The notes under the pieces: model-generated | Databases searched by the model: none | What the model was told of the DNA's origin: nothing | What the model saw: the letters and a program-made list of their open reading frames with translations, nothing else | Translations under genes and position numbers: made by a program | Assembly: GCA_041393395.1 (NCBI GenBank) | Contig: JAWKKG010000004.1 | Coordinates: 310,001-374,000 of the forward strand | DNA from: JAGQIB01 sp041393395 | Lineage (GTDB): Bacteria; ARS69 | Length of the DNA: 64,000 bases | Reading direction: 5' to 3' | Shown: positions 17,820 through 25,379 of the stretch, one piece after another | Position numbering within the stretch: position 1 is the first letter of the stretch | How the letters are laid out: each line of letters opens with the position of its first letter

Positions 17820-18509
17820 ATGCTCACGGTGCTCGAGGGCGCTCGGATCGCGCAGAAGGTCTATCGACCGTCCACGGACGGCAATCCCGCCATCACGGGG
17901 TGGCGTTGTCCGGCGAACCTCGCCGTCAATGACACGTCGGTGTTCCAGGGCGGGTCGCTCACCTCGAGCGGTCTGCAGGGCCGGGTGTTCATCAAGCGCG
18001 ACGGCTCGGCCGTGGTGTTCGCGTTCAAGGGCACGGTTCCGTCCATGATGAGCGACCTCACGGCGGACCTGGCGCTCTCGCTGAACGTGTTGCCCCGCCA
18101 GTCCGTGGACGCCGCGGCGCTCACACGGAAGTGGCTGCAGGCGGTGGAGAAGGACAAGGTCATCATCGTGGGCCACTCGCTCGGCGGCGGGATCGCGCAG
18201 GTCGTGGGCGACGCGTTCCAGCTCCCGTTCGTGACCTACAACGCTCCGGGCATGCTCGAGGCGATCGCCGGAATTCCTGCCTTCTTCTCGGGCTCCGGCC
18301 GACTCGTGCGGGCGCTGGGCGGCGGCAAGCGCGACTCCGGCGTGAACTACCGCCGCTCGTGGGACCTCGTCGGCAACTTCGGGGCGCACATCGGTCGCCG
18401 CGTGGAGATCAAGGGTGGCATCACGGGTCCGTTGCGCAGCCACGGCATCGCGGAGTTCATCACCGTGCTGAAGAACCATCCGCTCGCGAACAAGAACGCG
18501 CTCGGCTAG
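17820..18509 (+). CDS. Lipase-like (class 3) putative T6SS effector
   Basis: A 229-residue alpha/beta-hydrolase. The nucleophile elbow is GHSLGGG with Ser at about residue 120. The preceding VVFAFKGTVPSMMSDLTADL matches the oxyanion/strand motif of class 3 lipases, and an Asp/His pair follows (DLVGNFGAHIG and LRSHGIAEF). It lies 33 bp after vgrG in the same direction, the usual place for a Tle-type phospholipase effector. No signal peptide is visible, as expected for VgrG-loaded cargo. No immunity lipoprotein follows it, which is unusual for an antibacterial lipase effector. Activity and target are inferred. Confidence 0.7.
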   Translation: MLTVLEGARIAQKVYRPSTDGNPAITGWRCPANLAVNDTSVFQGGSLTSSGLQGRVFIKRDGSAVVFAFKGTVPSMMSDLTADLALSLNVLPRQSVDAAALTRKWLQAVEKDKVIIVGHSLGGGIAQVVGDAFQLPFVTYNAPGMLEAIAGIPAFFSGSGRLVRALGGGKRDSGVNYRRSWDLVGNFGAHIGRRVEIKGGITGPLRSHGIAEFITVLKNHPLANKNALG

Positions 18510-18529
18510 ACGACGCGCGGGGAGGACCG

Positions 18530-18919
18530 ATGAAGAAGACTCCGGCCAAGAAGGGGGCGTCCGCCTCCGAGCTGATCGACGCCCGGATCGCCGAGCTCGG
18601 AGACTGGCGCGGCGAGACGCTGGCGCGGATCCGGGCGCTGGTCCGGGAAGCCGTTCCCGACGTGGTCGAGGAGTGGAAGTGGGGCGGGCCGGTCTGGTCG
18701 CACCACGGGGTCCTCTTCACCGGCGAGACCTACAAGGACAAGGTCAAGACGACCTTTGCAAAGGGCGCCTCCGTGAACGATCCCGCGGGTCTCTTCAACT
18801 CCAGCCTCGAGGGCACCACTCGCCGCGCGATCGACTTTCGCGAAGGGGACAAGCTGGACAAGAAGGCCCTGAAGACGCTGTTCCGGGCGGCCGCCGCCCG
18901 CAACGAGGCCGGCGGCTAG
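18530..18919 (+). CDS. DUF1801 (YdhG-like) domain protein
   Basis: A 129-residue protein with the DUF1801 signature: LARIRALVREAVPDVVEEWKWGGPVW, then HHGVLFTGETYKDKVKTTFAKGA and a C-terminal segment ending in FREGDKLDKKALKTLFRAA. This family includes small soluble proteins related to the iron chaperone Fra/YdhG; biochemical function is generally unknown. A GGAGG site precedes the ATG at 18530. It lies 20 bp after the lipase gene and could be co-transcribed, but nothing indicates that it is an immunity protein. Confidence 0.75.
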   Translation: MKKTPAKKGASASELIDARIAELGDWRGETLARIRALVREAVPDVVEEWKWGGPVWSHHGVLFTGETYKDKVKTTFAKGASVNDPAGLFNSSLEGTTRRAIDFREGDKLDKKALKTLFRAAAARNEAGG

Positions 18920-19161
18920 CCGCGCGAAGTCCCGTCCCACCCCGGGAGCGCCGCCGCCTGCCGGATCCAGCGCTCCATCTGCGCCTCGTCGAGATCACCC
19001 TCGTGGACGTCGAGCCAGCGCGCCTCCTTCGCCGAGCCGCCCGGAGGGACCGGATCGAGCGACGTGCCGCGGAGGTAGGCGCGCACGGGAGCGTCGCCGT
19101 CGCCCTTGGGGATCTGCGGGTTGCCGCCGGCCAGGAGCTTCGGCTTCTTCGAAGAAGTCAT
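18916..19161 (-). pseudogene. Internally deleted DUF1801 protein
   Basis: An 81-codon frame whose start (KLLAGGNPQIPKGDGDAPVR) matches the N terminus of a common DUF1801 subfamily and whose end (RGTSLDPVPPGG through LDVHEGDLDEAQMERWIRQAAALPG) matches the C terminus of the same subfamily. The central ~65-70 residues that hold the DUF1801 core are absent, with the two ends joined at AYL/RGTSL. The frame stays open across the junction. This looks like an in-frame deletion remnant. It overlaps the stop of the intact DUF1801 gene by four bases, end to end. Confidence 0.55.
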
Positions 19162-19178
19162 CGAGCGGGGACAGGCAA

Positions 19179-20162
19179 TCAGGAGTCGTCCCGCGCCACG
19201 TCGGCGAGGGTCTTCCGGATGATCTCCTTCTCCTCGGCCGTGAGGTGCGGATTCTTCTCCGCGCGCGCGGCCAGCTCCTCGAGACTCGGGAGCTTCTCCG
19301 CCGCCTTCGCGTCGGCCGCGAGGAACTCTTCCAGCGCCTTCGGATCCTCTTCTTCGGGATCGCGCTCCTCGAACGGCGACACGACCGCGCCGTTCGGGAC
19401 CGGCAGCCAGGAGCGCTCTCCGTCGGCGTACAGCTGAGGCTGGCGCTGACCCGGCAGGTCGAGGAAGGGGCAGTCGACGCCTTCACCGAGCCGGTGCACT
19501 ACGGGGCTCGCCTGCTCGAGGTCGGTCCAGCGAACCTGCCCGGAGTCGAGCCAGGGGGCGAGATCGAAATCCCATACGTCGTTCGCGATGGACCACACCT
19601 GGTCGCCCTCGTCGTTCTCGAACCAGTAGTCGGGGCGCAGCCAGGGCTGGTGCAGGTCCGCCGGCTTGATCAGCGATGGATCCTCGGCGAAGTACGCGAT
19701 CGGATAGGCGTCGTCTCCGGTTTCGAGGCGCACGCGCGACACCACGGCCACCATGCCCGGCAGCGCGAGCAGGTTCGGGACCACGAAGGGGACGTCGGGG
19801 CCCGGCTTGACGGCGTCGCGACACTCGGTCGGCGCGTCCCGCCTCAGCGCGACGGCTCCGAGCAGCACCTGGAAGTTCGCGGACGTCCGCGGCTCCTCGG
19901 GACGGCGCGACAGCGCCTCGTGCCAGAACTGGCCGTCGAAGCCCCAGGGATCGAGCGCGCGCTTCACGACCTGGCCCGTGAACGGGCAGACACTCACGGG
20001 TACGCGCGGGATCCGATCGAGGTACTCGGCGAGGCGCTGGTAGTAGCGCTCGCGCAGTTCGTGGAAATCGGGCGGCTCGTCGCCGGGGGGGAAGAGCTTC
20101 GCGCGGAGGTCGTAGATCTCCCGCACGACCGTGTCGCGCTCCTCGCGTTTGAAGCCGCTCAT
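19179..20162 (-). CDS. Acidic soluble protein of unknown function; candidate immunity protein
   Basis: A 327-residue protein with no signal peptide or membrane segment and no family I recognise. It starts MSGFKREERDTVVREIYDLR. It has a conserved-looking SVCPFTGQVVKRALDPWGFDGQFWHE segment, many Trp/Asp residues, and a charged helical C terminus rich in Glu/Ala/Lys. It lies 40 bp downstream of the DUF4150 toxin candidate on the same strand, so it is in the position of a cognate immunity protein. That role is inferred from position and acidity alone; a chaperone or second cargo is possible. Confidence 0.6.
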   Translation of the reverse strand: MSGFKREERDTVVREIYDLRAKLFPPGDEPPDFHELRERYYQRLAEYLDRIPRVPVSVCPFTGQVVKRALDPWGFDGQFWHEALSRRPEEPRTSANFQVLLGAVALRRDAPTECRDAVKPGPDVPFVVPNLLALPGMVAVVSRVRLETGDDAYPIAYFAEDPSLIKPADLHQPWLRPDYWFENDEGDQVWSIANDVWDFDLAPWLDSGQVRWTDLEQASPVVHRLGEGVDCPFLDLPGQRQPQLYADGERSWLPVPNGAVVSPFEERDPEEEDPKALEEFLAADAKAAEKLPSLEELAARAEKNPHLTAEEKEIIRKTLADVARDDS

Positions 20163-20202
20163 GTCGTTCTCCTCGGCGCGTGGCCTCGCTGCATCGTGCC
20201 GC

Positions 20203-21552
20203 CTACTCTCCGCAGCCCTTGCAGAGCAGGGCGTTCGCGACGTCCTCGGGTTTGTCGAGCGACTTCGTGCCGCCCGGGTACACCGCGATGATCTCGCCGC
20301 CCATCACCGGGATTCCGCGTCCCCCGACGTCGATCTTCTTCGAGAAGTCCGGGGTACCGGCCTTCACGCCGGCGAGGATCCCCTTCACGGCGGGAGGGAA
20401 GTCCTCGGCGTCCGAGACGTCGTGATTCGCCTTGCGCGGACACCACTGGACCTGCGGTCCGTGCTGGATGCCGTGCCACTTCATCTTGCCGTTCAGAAGC
20501 TCCTGGACCGTGCGGAAGCTCGTCTCGTTCTGGTCGAGGCGGTCGCAATCGCTGCCCGCCCACATGATGTCGTAGAGATCGTAGTCGCCGGTGACCCACT
20601 TGCCCGAGTAGTCCTTGGTGAGACCGATCGAGTCCACGAGTCCGCCGCGGGTCGGCGCCGCGCGCAGCGGCATGCCGTGGTGGAACTTCGTGCCCGGCGT
20701 GTCCTCGCCGATCACGCCCTGGATGCGGGACAGGTTGCGGTGCTTGCGTGCCTTGACGACCCAGCCGTACGCGAAGAACGCCTGGTCCTTCACCAGGCGC
20801 GCGAGCATCTTCGCTTCCTCGCGGCCGCCCTTGTCGACTTCCTCGGTGACGTGATCGCACCACTCCGCCGCGGCCTTCAGCTTGGCGCGTCCGGAGATGG
20901 TCTTGGCGAAGAAGACCGCGTGCGGCTTCGGCCGGTGACCCCGCTGGATCCACTGCTTCTCCGTGCACTTGGGATTCGACCAGCGCACGAAGATCAGCAC
21001 CCCTTGGCTCTTGGCGACCTCCTCGAACGCGGGCCGGTGCGACTCGGCCACGCCGGACTTGCCCCAGTTCGTCTTGTTCGACTCCTCGTCGTCGCCCGGC
21101 TTCTCGTTCGTCTTCTCGCAGTACTCGGCCAGCGCCTCCATCGCCACGTTCGGCGGCTGGAAGACGGCGGGACCCGCTCCGTTCGCGGTGCCCATGTTCT
21201 GCTGCATCGGGTCGGCGAGCCGGCAGACGTTCTTGCCGCCCGCCTTCACGTCGAACGAGTAGTTCACGAACTCGGCCTTGCCCTTGATCTTGTTCGAGAC
21301 GACGCCCTGCGCCGAGCCGGCTTCGTCGCCCGAGCTCATCTTGATCTTCGAGCCCTTGCCCATCAGCTTCGCGCCCTCGAATTTCACCTTCTTCACTTCG
21401 TCGGAGGCGTCCGAGCTCATCGCGATGTTCGGGTAGGGGATCGGAATGGGGCCGCCGGGCGTGGGCGTCTTGCACACGTCGGGGAAGCAGATGGACGTGC
21501 CGTTGCTCTTGGAATGGACGGCGGTCATCTTGTTCACGATCACGGTCGGCAT
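20203..21552 (-). CDS. PAAR-like (DUF4150) protein with a putative edema-factor-like nucleotidyl cyclase toxin domain
   Basis: A 449-residue two-part protein. Residues 1-125 form a DUF4150 PAAR-like spike tip (IVNKMTAVHS, FPDVCKTPTPGGPIPIPYPN at 23-42). The C-terminal part has, in order, FEEVAKSQGVLIFVRWSNP (176-194), HAVFFAKTISG (211-221), VTGDYDLYDIM (320-330) and HGIQHGPQVQW (360-370) followed by GGEIIAVY. These echo the CyaA/edema factor/ExoY pattern: FRxVNP, then Lys-rich segment, the metal-binding D-x-D (ADIDMFAI), then QHGTEQNN. That assignment is from remembered motifs and is tentative. The chosen start at 21552 follows GGAGGAAT. The ketosynthase-like and DUF2169 genes lie upstream in the same operon, as in other DUF4150 effector modules. 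Confidence 0.7.
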   Translation of the reverse strand: MPTVIVNKMTAVHSKSNGTSICFPDVCKTPTPGGPIPIPYPNIAMSSDASDEVKKVKFEGAKLMGKGSKIKMSSGDEAGSAQGVVSNKIKGKAEFVNYSFDVKAGGKNVCRLADPMQQNMGTANGAGPAVFQPPNVAMEALAEYCEKTNEKPGDDEESNKTNWGKSGVAESHRPAFEEVAKSQGVLIFVRWSNPKCTEKQWIQRGHRPKPHAVFFAKTISGRAKLKAAAEWCDHVTEEVDKGGREEAKMLARLVKDQAFFAYGWVVKARKHRNLSRIQGVIGEDTPGTKFHHGMPLRAAPTRGGLVDSIGLTKDYSGKWVTGDYDLYDIMWAGSDCDRLDQNETSFRTVQELLNGKMKWHGIQHGPQVQWCPRKANHDVSDAEDFPPAVKGILAGVKAGTPDFSKKIDVGGRGIPVMGGEIIAVYPGGTKSLDKPEDVANALLCKGCGE

Positions 21553-21557
21553 GATGT

Positions 21558-22670
21558 CTATTCCTCCGGCGGCAACACGAGAGCCGCGAGTCGCGCGCCG
21601 TGGTCCGAGGCGCCCCACACGAGAGCGCGGTCCGCGCCCGCGTAACCCTCGCGGAGCGCGGTGGCGGCCCACACGAGGTCGATCGGCCCGAGCCCGGCCC
21701 CCGCGTCCCCGATCGAGTCCGCGGGATGCCAGATCGTGAGGTCGCCCTCGATGTCGCCCATGGCGCGGAGCGACGCGTGGCTCCACTCCTGGTGTCGGTA
21801 GCGCTCGCCGTTCAGGTCGGACACGACGAGCGGGTACTCGGTGAATCCGGGCGTCGAACGGCGGACGCGTCGGAACGCCTTCGCGAGCCCGACCGCTCGG
21901 TTCGGCTCCTCGGTGCCTGCGCTGGGCTCCTGCTCGGCGACGAGAACCGGCAACCGAGCGAGGATCTTCGCGCCCCGGTCGCGGGCGGCTGCCGCGCGCT
22001 CCACCAGCACGAAGCCCGCGGCCTCGCCCGGGATCACGCCGTGGGGGACGGTCGCGGAACGAAGCTCGCCCGCCGCCGCCATCGCGAGCAGGGGCTCCCG
22101 ACGGACGCGCGAGTCGAGTCCGCCCACGAGCAGCGCGTCGACATCGCCGGCCAGCAGGCGCTTGGCCCCCTCGCGGAGCGCGACCCAGAACGCCGCTCGC
22201 CCGTCGCGGGCCACGATCTCGAACGCGAACGAGGCCACGGGCCGCAGCGCTTCCACCACGGGAGCGGTGTCCTCGTCCTCGGCGAGCCCCAGAGCGAGGC
22301 CGAGCCGGGCTTCCGACCCTCCGGACCAGCCGGCCGACTCGAGCGCCTCCCGGGCCGCCGGAAGCCCGATCTTGACGAGGCGCGCTGGGCCGGATTCCAC
22401 CCGAAGCTCGGGCGGGGGAGGCGGCTCGACGCCGAAAGCCGCGTGGCCGGGCCACTCGCGCTCGGTGGGGCCATCGCCGAACCACTCCACGGGCACGCGT
22501 CCTCCCACGACCGGCACCGCCTCGACGTTGTCCCCGGCCACGTACGCGGTCCGGATCTCGCCGAGGCGCGCGATGCCGGCCCGCAGCGCGGCACACGTGA
22601 ACGGCGCCGTGAGTCCCACCGGCGACGTCAGTCCGGCTCCCGTGAGCACGAGGTCGAGACCGTCGGCCAT
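21558..22670 (-). CDS. Ketosynthase/thiolase-fold protein of T6SS cargo operons (probably non-catalytic)
   Basis: A 370-residue protein with the two halves of a beta-ketoacyl synthase fold. It starts DLVLTGAGLTSPVGLTAPFTCAALRAG, and its second part reads GDVDALLVGGLDSRVRREPLL, then IPGEAAGFVLVERAAAARDRG. The active-site Cys of true ketosynthases (in a D-x-A-C-S context) and the catalytic His pair are not visible, so catalysis is unlikely. Such proteins recur beside DUF2169 and DUF4150 genes. It starts at an ATGA overlap with the DUF2169 gene. An adaptor or chaperone role is inferred. Confidence 0.7.
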   Translation of the reverse strand: MADGLDLVLTGAGLTSPVGLTAPFTCAALRAGIARLGEIRTAYVAGDNVEAVPVVGGRVPVEWFGDGPTEREWPGHAAFGVEPPPPPELRVESGPARLVKIGLPAAREALESAGWSGGSEARLGLALGLAEDEDTAPVVEALRPVASFAFEIVARDGRAAFWVALREGAKRLLAGDVDALLVGGLDSRVRREPLLAMAAAGELRSATVPHGVIPGEAAGFVLVERAAAARDRGAKILARLPVLVAEQEPSAGTEEPNRAVGLAKAFRRVRRSTPGFTEYPLVVSDLNGERYRHQEWSHASLRAMGDIEGDLTIWHPADSIGDAGAGLGPIDLVWAATALREGYAGADRALVWGASDHGARLAALVLPPEE

Positions 22671-23683
22671 CAGGCGCCCTCCCCGAGCGAACAGGTGATG
22701 TCGCGGATGTCGAGCAGTTCGCGGTGCACGCGGACGCGGGCCTTCCACAGCAGCCGCAGCTCCTGCGAATCGGAGTGGAACCCGATCGTTTCGAGCACGG
22801 CGGGGGCGCGTTCCTCGCGCTTGCGGAGCTTCACCGAGACCAGCGGATGGTGTTCCGGCAGGCGAAACTCCGCACGGCCGGTGGGCGTGAGCCCCACGAG
22901 CTCCACCGGTTCGCCGCCGCGCAGGTATCCGCGCGCGATCTGATCGGGACTGGCCGCGTGGTGGAACCGGGCGTCGAAGTCGCGCGGCAGGAAAGGGAAA
23001 TGGTCGTCGAGCCACTCCTGGTCGTACGTGCCCGCGTACGAGAGGCGCGGCAGCCAGTGACGACAGATCGCGCCGAGGCCCGCGGCGCGCACGCGCTTGC
23101 CGGGCTTGTCGTACGGATCGTCCGGATACTCGACGTTCGGCAGGAGCTCCTCGTCGACCGGGAGCTTCGAGCGCTTCGCCCGGAATCCGCGACCCACCGG
23201 GTTGAAGGGGTCGCCGCTCCGGTGCTTCTCGGCCGGCGTCTCGTCGACGCCTCCGTAGGCGTTCTCCCACGCGAGCTCCACGCGCTCGAAGGGCTCCGGT
23301 CCGGCGATCTTCGCCCCGGCCAGGCGCTTCTCGAACCGCCGCTCGCCGAAAACGCGCACGAGTTTCCGGATCGGACCGACCGCCACGAGCACGTCCATCG
23401 CGCGGGTGCCGCGACGCGGGGCGAGCGCGTGTCCCGTCACGAGGATCTCCGTGGCCGGCTTCAGCGGCGCGAGTTCCGCCTCGGCGAGGATCGATGACGC
23501 GTCGGGCTCGCCGCGGAACACGTCGAGCGGCGAGGGGAGAGGCTGTTCCTCGGCGAGCGCGAGCGTGCCGTCCTCTTCCAGCCGCCACGTTCCCTTGAGG
23601 GTCACCACGAGGTGCTCCGCGGCATCGCGATCCATCTCCACGAAGCGCTCCATCGCGAACGGCGTGTCGTTCGTGAGTCGCAT
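22670..23683 (-). CDS. DUF2169 T6SS effector adaptor
   Basis: A 337-residue DUF2169 protein. Recognisable segments are LVVTLKGTWRL, ILVTGHALAPRRGTRAMDVLVAVG, VELAWENAYGG, NPVGRGF, LPNVEYP, GAICRHWLPRLSYAGTYDQEWL and RFHHAASPDQ. Members act as adaptors that load PAAR-like DUF4150 effectors onto the VgrG spike. The ATG at 23683 is where family similarity begins; the longer open frame upstream is composition-driven. Stop overlaps the next start (ATGA), so translation is coupled to the ketosynthase-like gene and on to the DUF4150 effector. Confidence 0.88.
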   Translation of the reverse strand: MRLTNDTPFAMERFVEMDRDAAEHLVVTLKGTWRLEEDGTLALAEEQPLPSPLDVFRGEPDASSILAEAELAPLKPATEILVTGHALAPRRGTRAMDVLVAVGPIRKLVRVFGERRFEKRLAGAKIAGPEPFERVELAWENAYGGVDETPAEKHRSGDPFNPVGRGFRAKRSKLPVDEELLPNVEYPDDPYDKPGKRVRAAGLGAICRHWLPRLSYAGTYDQEWLDDHFPFLPRDFDARFHHAASPDQIARGYLRGGEPVELVGLTPTGRAEFRLPEHHPLVSVKLRKREERAPAVLETIGFHSDSQELRLLWKARVRVHRELLDIRDITCSLGEGA

Positions 23684-23685
23684 CG

Positions 23686-24843
23686 TCACTCCCCGCAGAG
23701 CGCTTCTTCCACGGGCGCGCCCGTGAAGAAGCCGTCGGGGACCTCCCGGAGGCGGCGACCGCGCTCCGGATCGTCGGACTCGATCGCGAGCCGCCAGGCG
23801 GCCTCGGTCGTGATCTCCTCGGAGTTCCGCGGCGGGTAGGCGATTCCGCGGAGCCAGCGGGGGGCGTCTCCGAGTGCGGAGCGACACGCGGCGACGTGCG
23901 CCGCCATCTCCTCGACGTCGAGATCGTCCGCTCCCTCGCGCCCCGCGGGCCAGCCCGCGATCGTTGCCACGCCGTCGAGCGCGGCCGCCGCGAGATCCGC
24001 GTCCTTGCCGCGCGCGAGCTCGAGCAGCACGTCCAGCGCGCGCGGATCGCGCAGATCGCCGAGCGCGCGCGCGGCGGCCGGAGTCTCGCGCGCCCGCGAA
24101 GCGAGCCCGCGCAGGTCGTTCGCGTCGCCGAGGAGCCCGAGCACGCGCAACTCGAAGTCGTCCGCGGCGGCGACGCGGCCGCGCACCATCTCGTGCGTTC
24201 CCCGCGGATCCCTCAGGAGCCGCGAGCCGAGCGCGGCGTGCCGGACCTCGGTCTCGGGATCACCGAGGAGTCGATCCAGCGCTCGGGCCGGGTCGAAGCG
24301 CGCGGCACCGAGCGTGCGCGCGACGCCACGTCGCACGGCGGGCGCGGAGTGCGACGCAAATCGGTCCGCGCCCTTCGCGTCGAGTGCGCCGTGCCAGCCG
24401 GCGGCGTCCACCGCGATCGCGGTCGCGGCGGGAACGTCGAGTCGCAGCAGTTCCTCGGCGCGTCCGGGTGGCAGCGCGCGGTACGCTTCTCGCCAGCCGG
24501 CGGCCTTGGGGATCGACGGCTCGGGGTCGTCGCCCAGGCGGGCCAGCAGGACCTCCCTCAGGGTCTCGCCGGAGGGCGCCTCCGTCTCGAACCAGATCCG
24601 CAGCGACGCGTAGATCTCCCAGTCCATCACGGCATCTTCCAGGCGCGCGCGCGCGATGCGGGCCGACTCCGCGCCGCCGAGCTTCAACGCCGCGCGGTGC
24701 GCCTCGATCCGACGATCGTGCGCGCGCAGCTCGCGCGGAAACGTCTCCCAGTCGAACGCGAGCTTGCGTCGCTGGAGCGAGAGGAATGCGAGCTCCTCGA
24801 GATGCTCCTCGAGGATGTCGGGGACGACGGGAAGGCGCGTCAT
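23686..24843 (-). CDS. T6SS-associated HEAT-repeat protein (TIGR02270-like)
   Basis: A 385-residue soluble protein. The N terminus (VVPDILEEHLEELAFLSLQRR) matches the TIGR02270 family of T6SS-linked proteins. The middle consists of HEAT-like helical repeats such as SAPAVRRGVARTLGAARFDPARALDRLLGDPETEVRHAALGS (split here as a description of two adjacent helices). The C terminus has CRSALGDAPRWLRGIAYPPR. Function is unknown; repeats of this type usually bind other proteins. It is two bases upstream of the DUF2169 gene and in the same cargo operon. Confidence 0.75.
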   Translation of the reverse strand: MTRLPVVPDILEEHLEELAFLSLQRRKLAFDWETFPRELRAHDRRIEAHRAALKLGGAESARIARARLEDAVMDWEIYASLRIWFETEAPSGETLREVLLARLGDDPEPSIPKAAGWREAYRALPPGRAEELLRLDVPAATAIAVDAAGWHGALDAKGADRFASHSAPAVRRGVARTLGAARFDPARALDRLLGDPETEVRHAALGSRLLRDPRGTHEMVRGRVAAADDFELRVLGLLGDANDLRGLASRARETPAAARALGDLRDPRALDVLLELARGKDADLAAAALDGVATIAGWPAGREGADDLDVEEMAAHVAACRSALGDAPRWLRGIAYPPRNSEEITTEAAWRLAIESDDPERGRRLREVPDGFFTGAPVEEALCGE

Positions 24844-24846
24844 CGC

Positions 24847-25320
24847 CTAGTTCAGCGCGATCGTCGCGCCCTTGATCCGGTGCGGACCCGTCGACGCGGA
24901 AACGATGTGGGATCCGTTGAGCATCACGCGGCCGTCCGCGCGCAGCTTCAGTCGGGACTTGCCGCAGCGGAGCTCGATCTCCTGGTCGGCGCGGAGCACG
25001 AGTGTCTCCCCGTCGACGTGGACCTCGAGCGCCCCCGGCCCCGCGTCGCGCGCCTTCGCGGCCACGCGCTCCCGGAGCAGCGCCACCAGGACCGCTTCCT
25101 CGCCGGGGGCACCGGCCAGGACCAGCGCGCGCTGGCCGATTCGTGCCGCCTTCACGAGCGCACCGTCCGACATCGCCACGCCGATCGTGACGGGTTCGGA
25201 GTCACCGCCTTCGTCCGGGCGGAACAGGATCCGCCCCTCGTCGTCCAGGCCGTCCAACCGTCCGCGCCGCGCGCGGAGTCCGGCCGGCGCGCCGGTCCGG
25301 ATCAGACTTTCGAGATCCAT
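24847..25320 (-). CDS. DUF6484 domain protein, VgrG-tip-like
   Basis: A 157-residue protein of the T6SS-linked DUF6484 family. The N-terminal half resembles a small OB-like fold (GRLDGLDDEGRILFR, VTIGVAMSDGALVKAARIGQ). The C-terminal part ends in short strands, with IELRCGKSRLKLRADGRVML followed by GTHI-type and RIKGATIALN strands. That end closely resembles the VgrG tip (ITLECGKAKISLSDNGDIVI, then VKGQKIGQN). It may cap or decorate the spike, by inference. It is the first gene of the minus-strand cargo block, with the HEAT gene following after three bases. Confidence 0.7.
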   Translation of the reverse strand: MDLESLIRTGAPAGLRARRGRLDGLDDEGRILFRPDEGGDSEPVTIGVAMSDGALVKAARIGQRALVLAGAPGEEAVLVALLRERVAAKARDAGPGALEVHVDGETLVLRADQEIELRCGKSRLKLRADGRVMLNGSHIVSASTGPHRIKGATIALN

Positions 25321-25379
25321 CGGTCCCCTCCGCGAGGCGTGAGCTTCGCCTCGACACTAGGAATGCGCGACGTCTCCCG

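Noticed and set aside
11955..18479. A 2174-codon open frame on the minus strand opposite tssG-tssH-vgrG-lipase
   Set aside because: It lies wholly opposite clear T6SS genes, its product is Arg/His/Leu-rich with no motif, and long antisense frames are expected at 70% G+C with strong GC3 bias.
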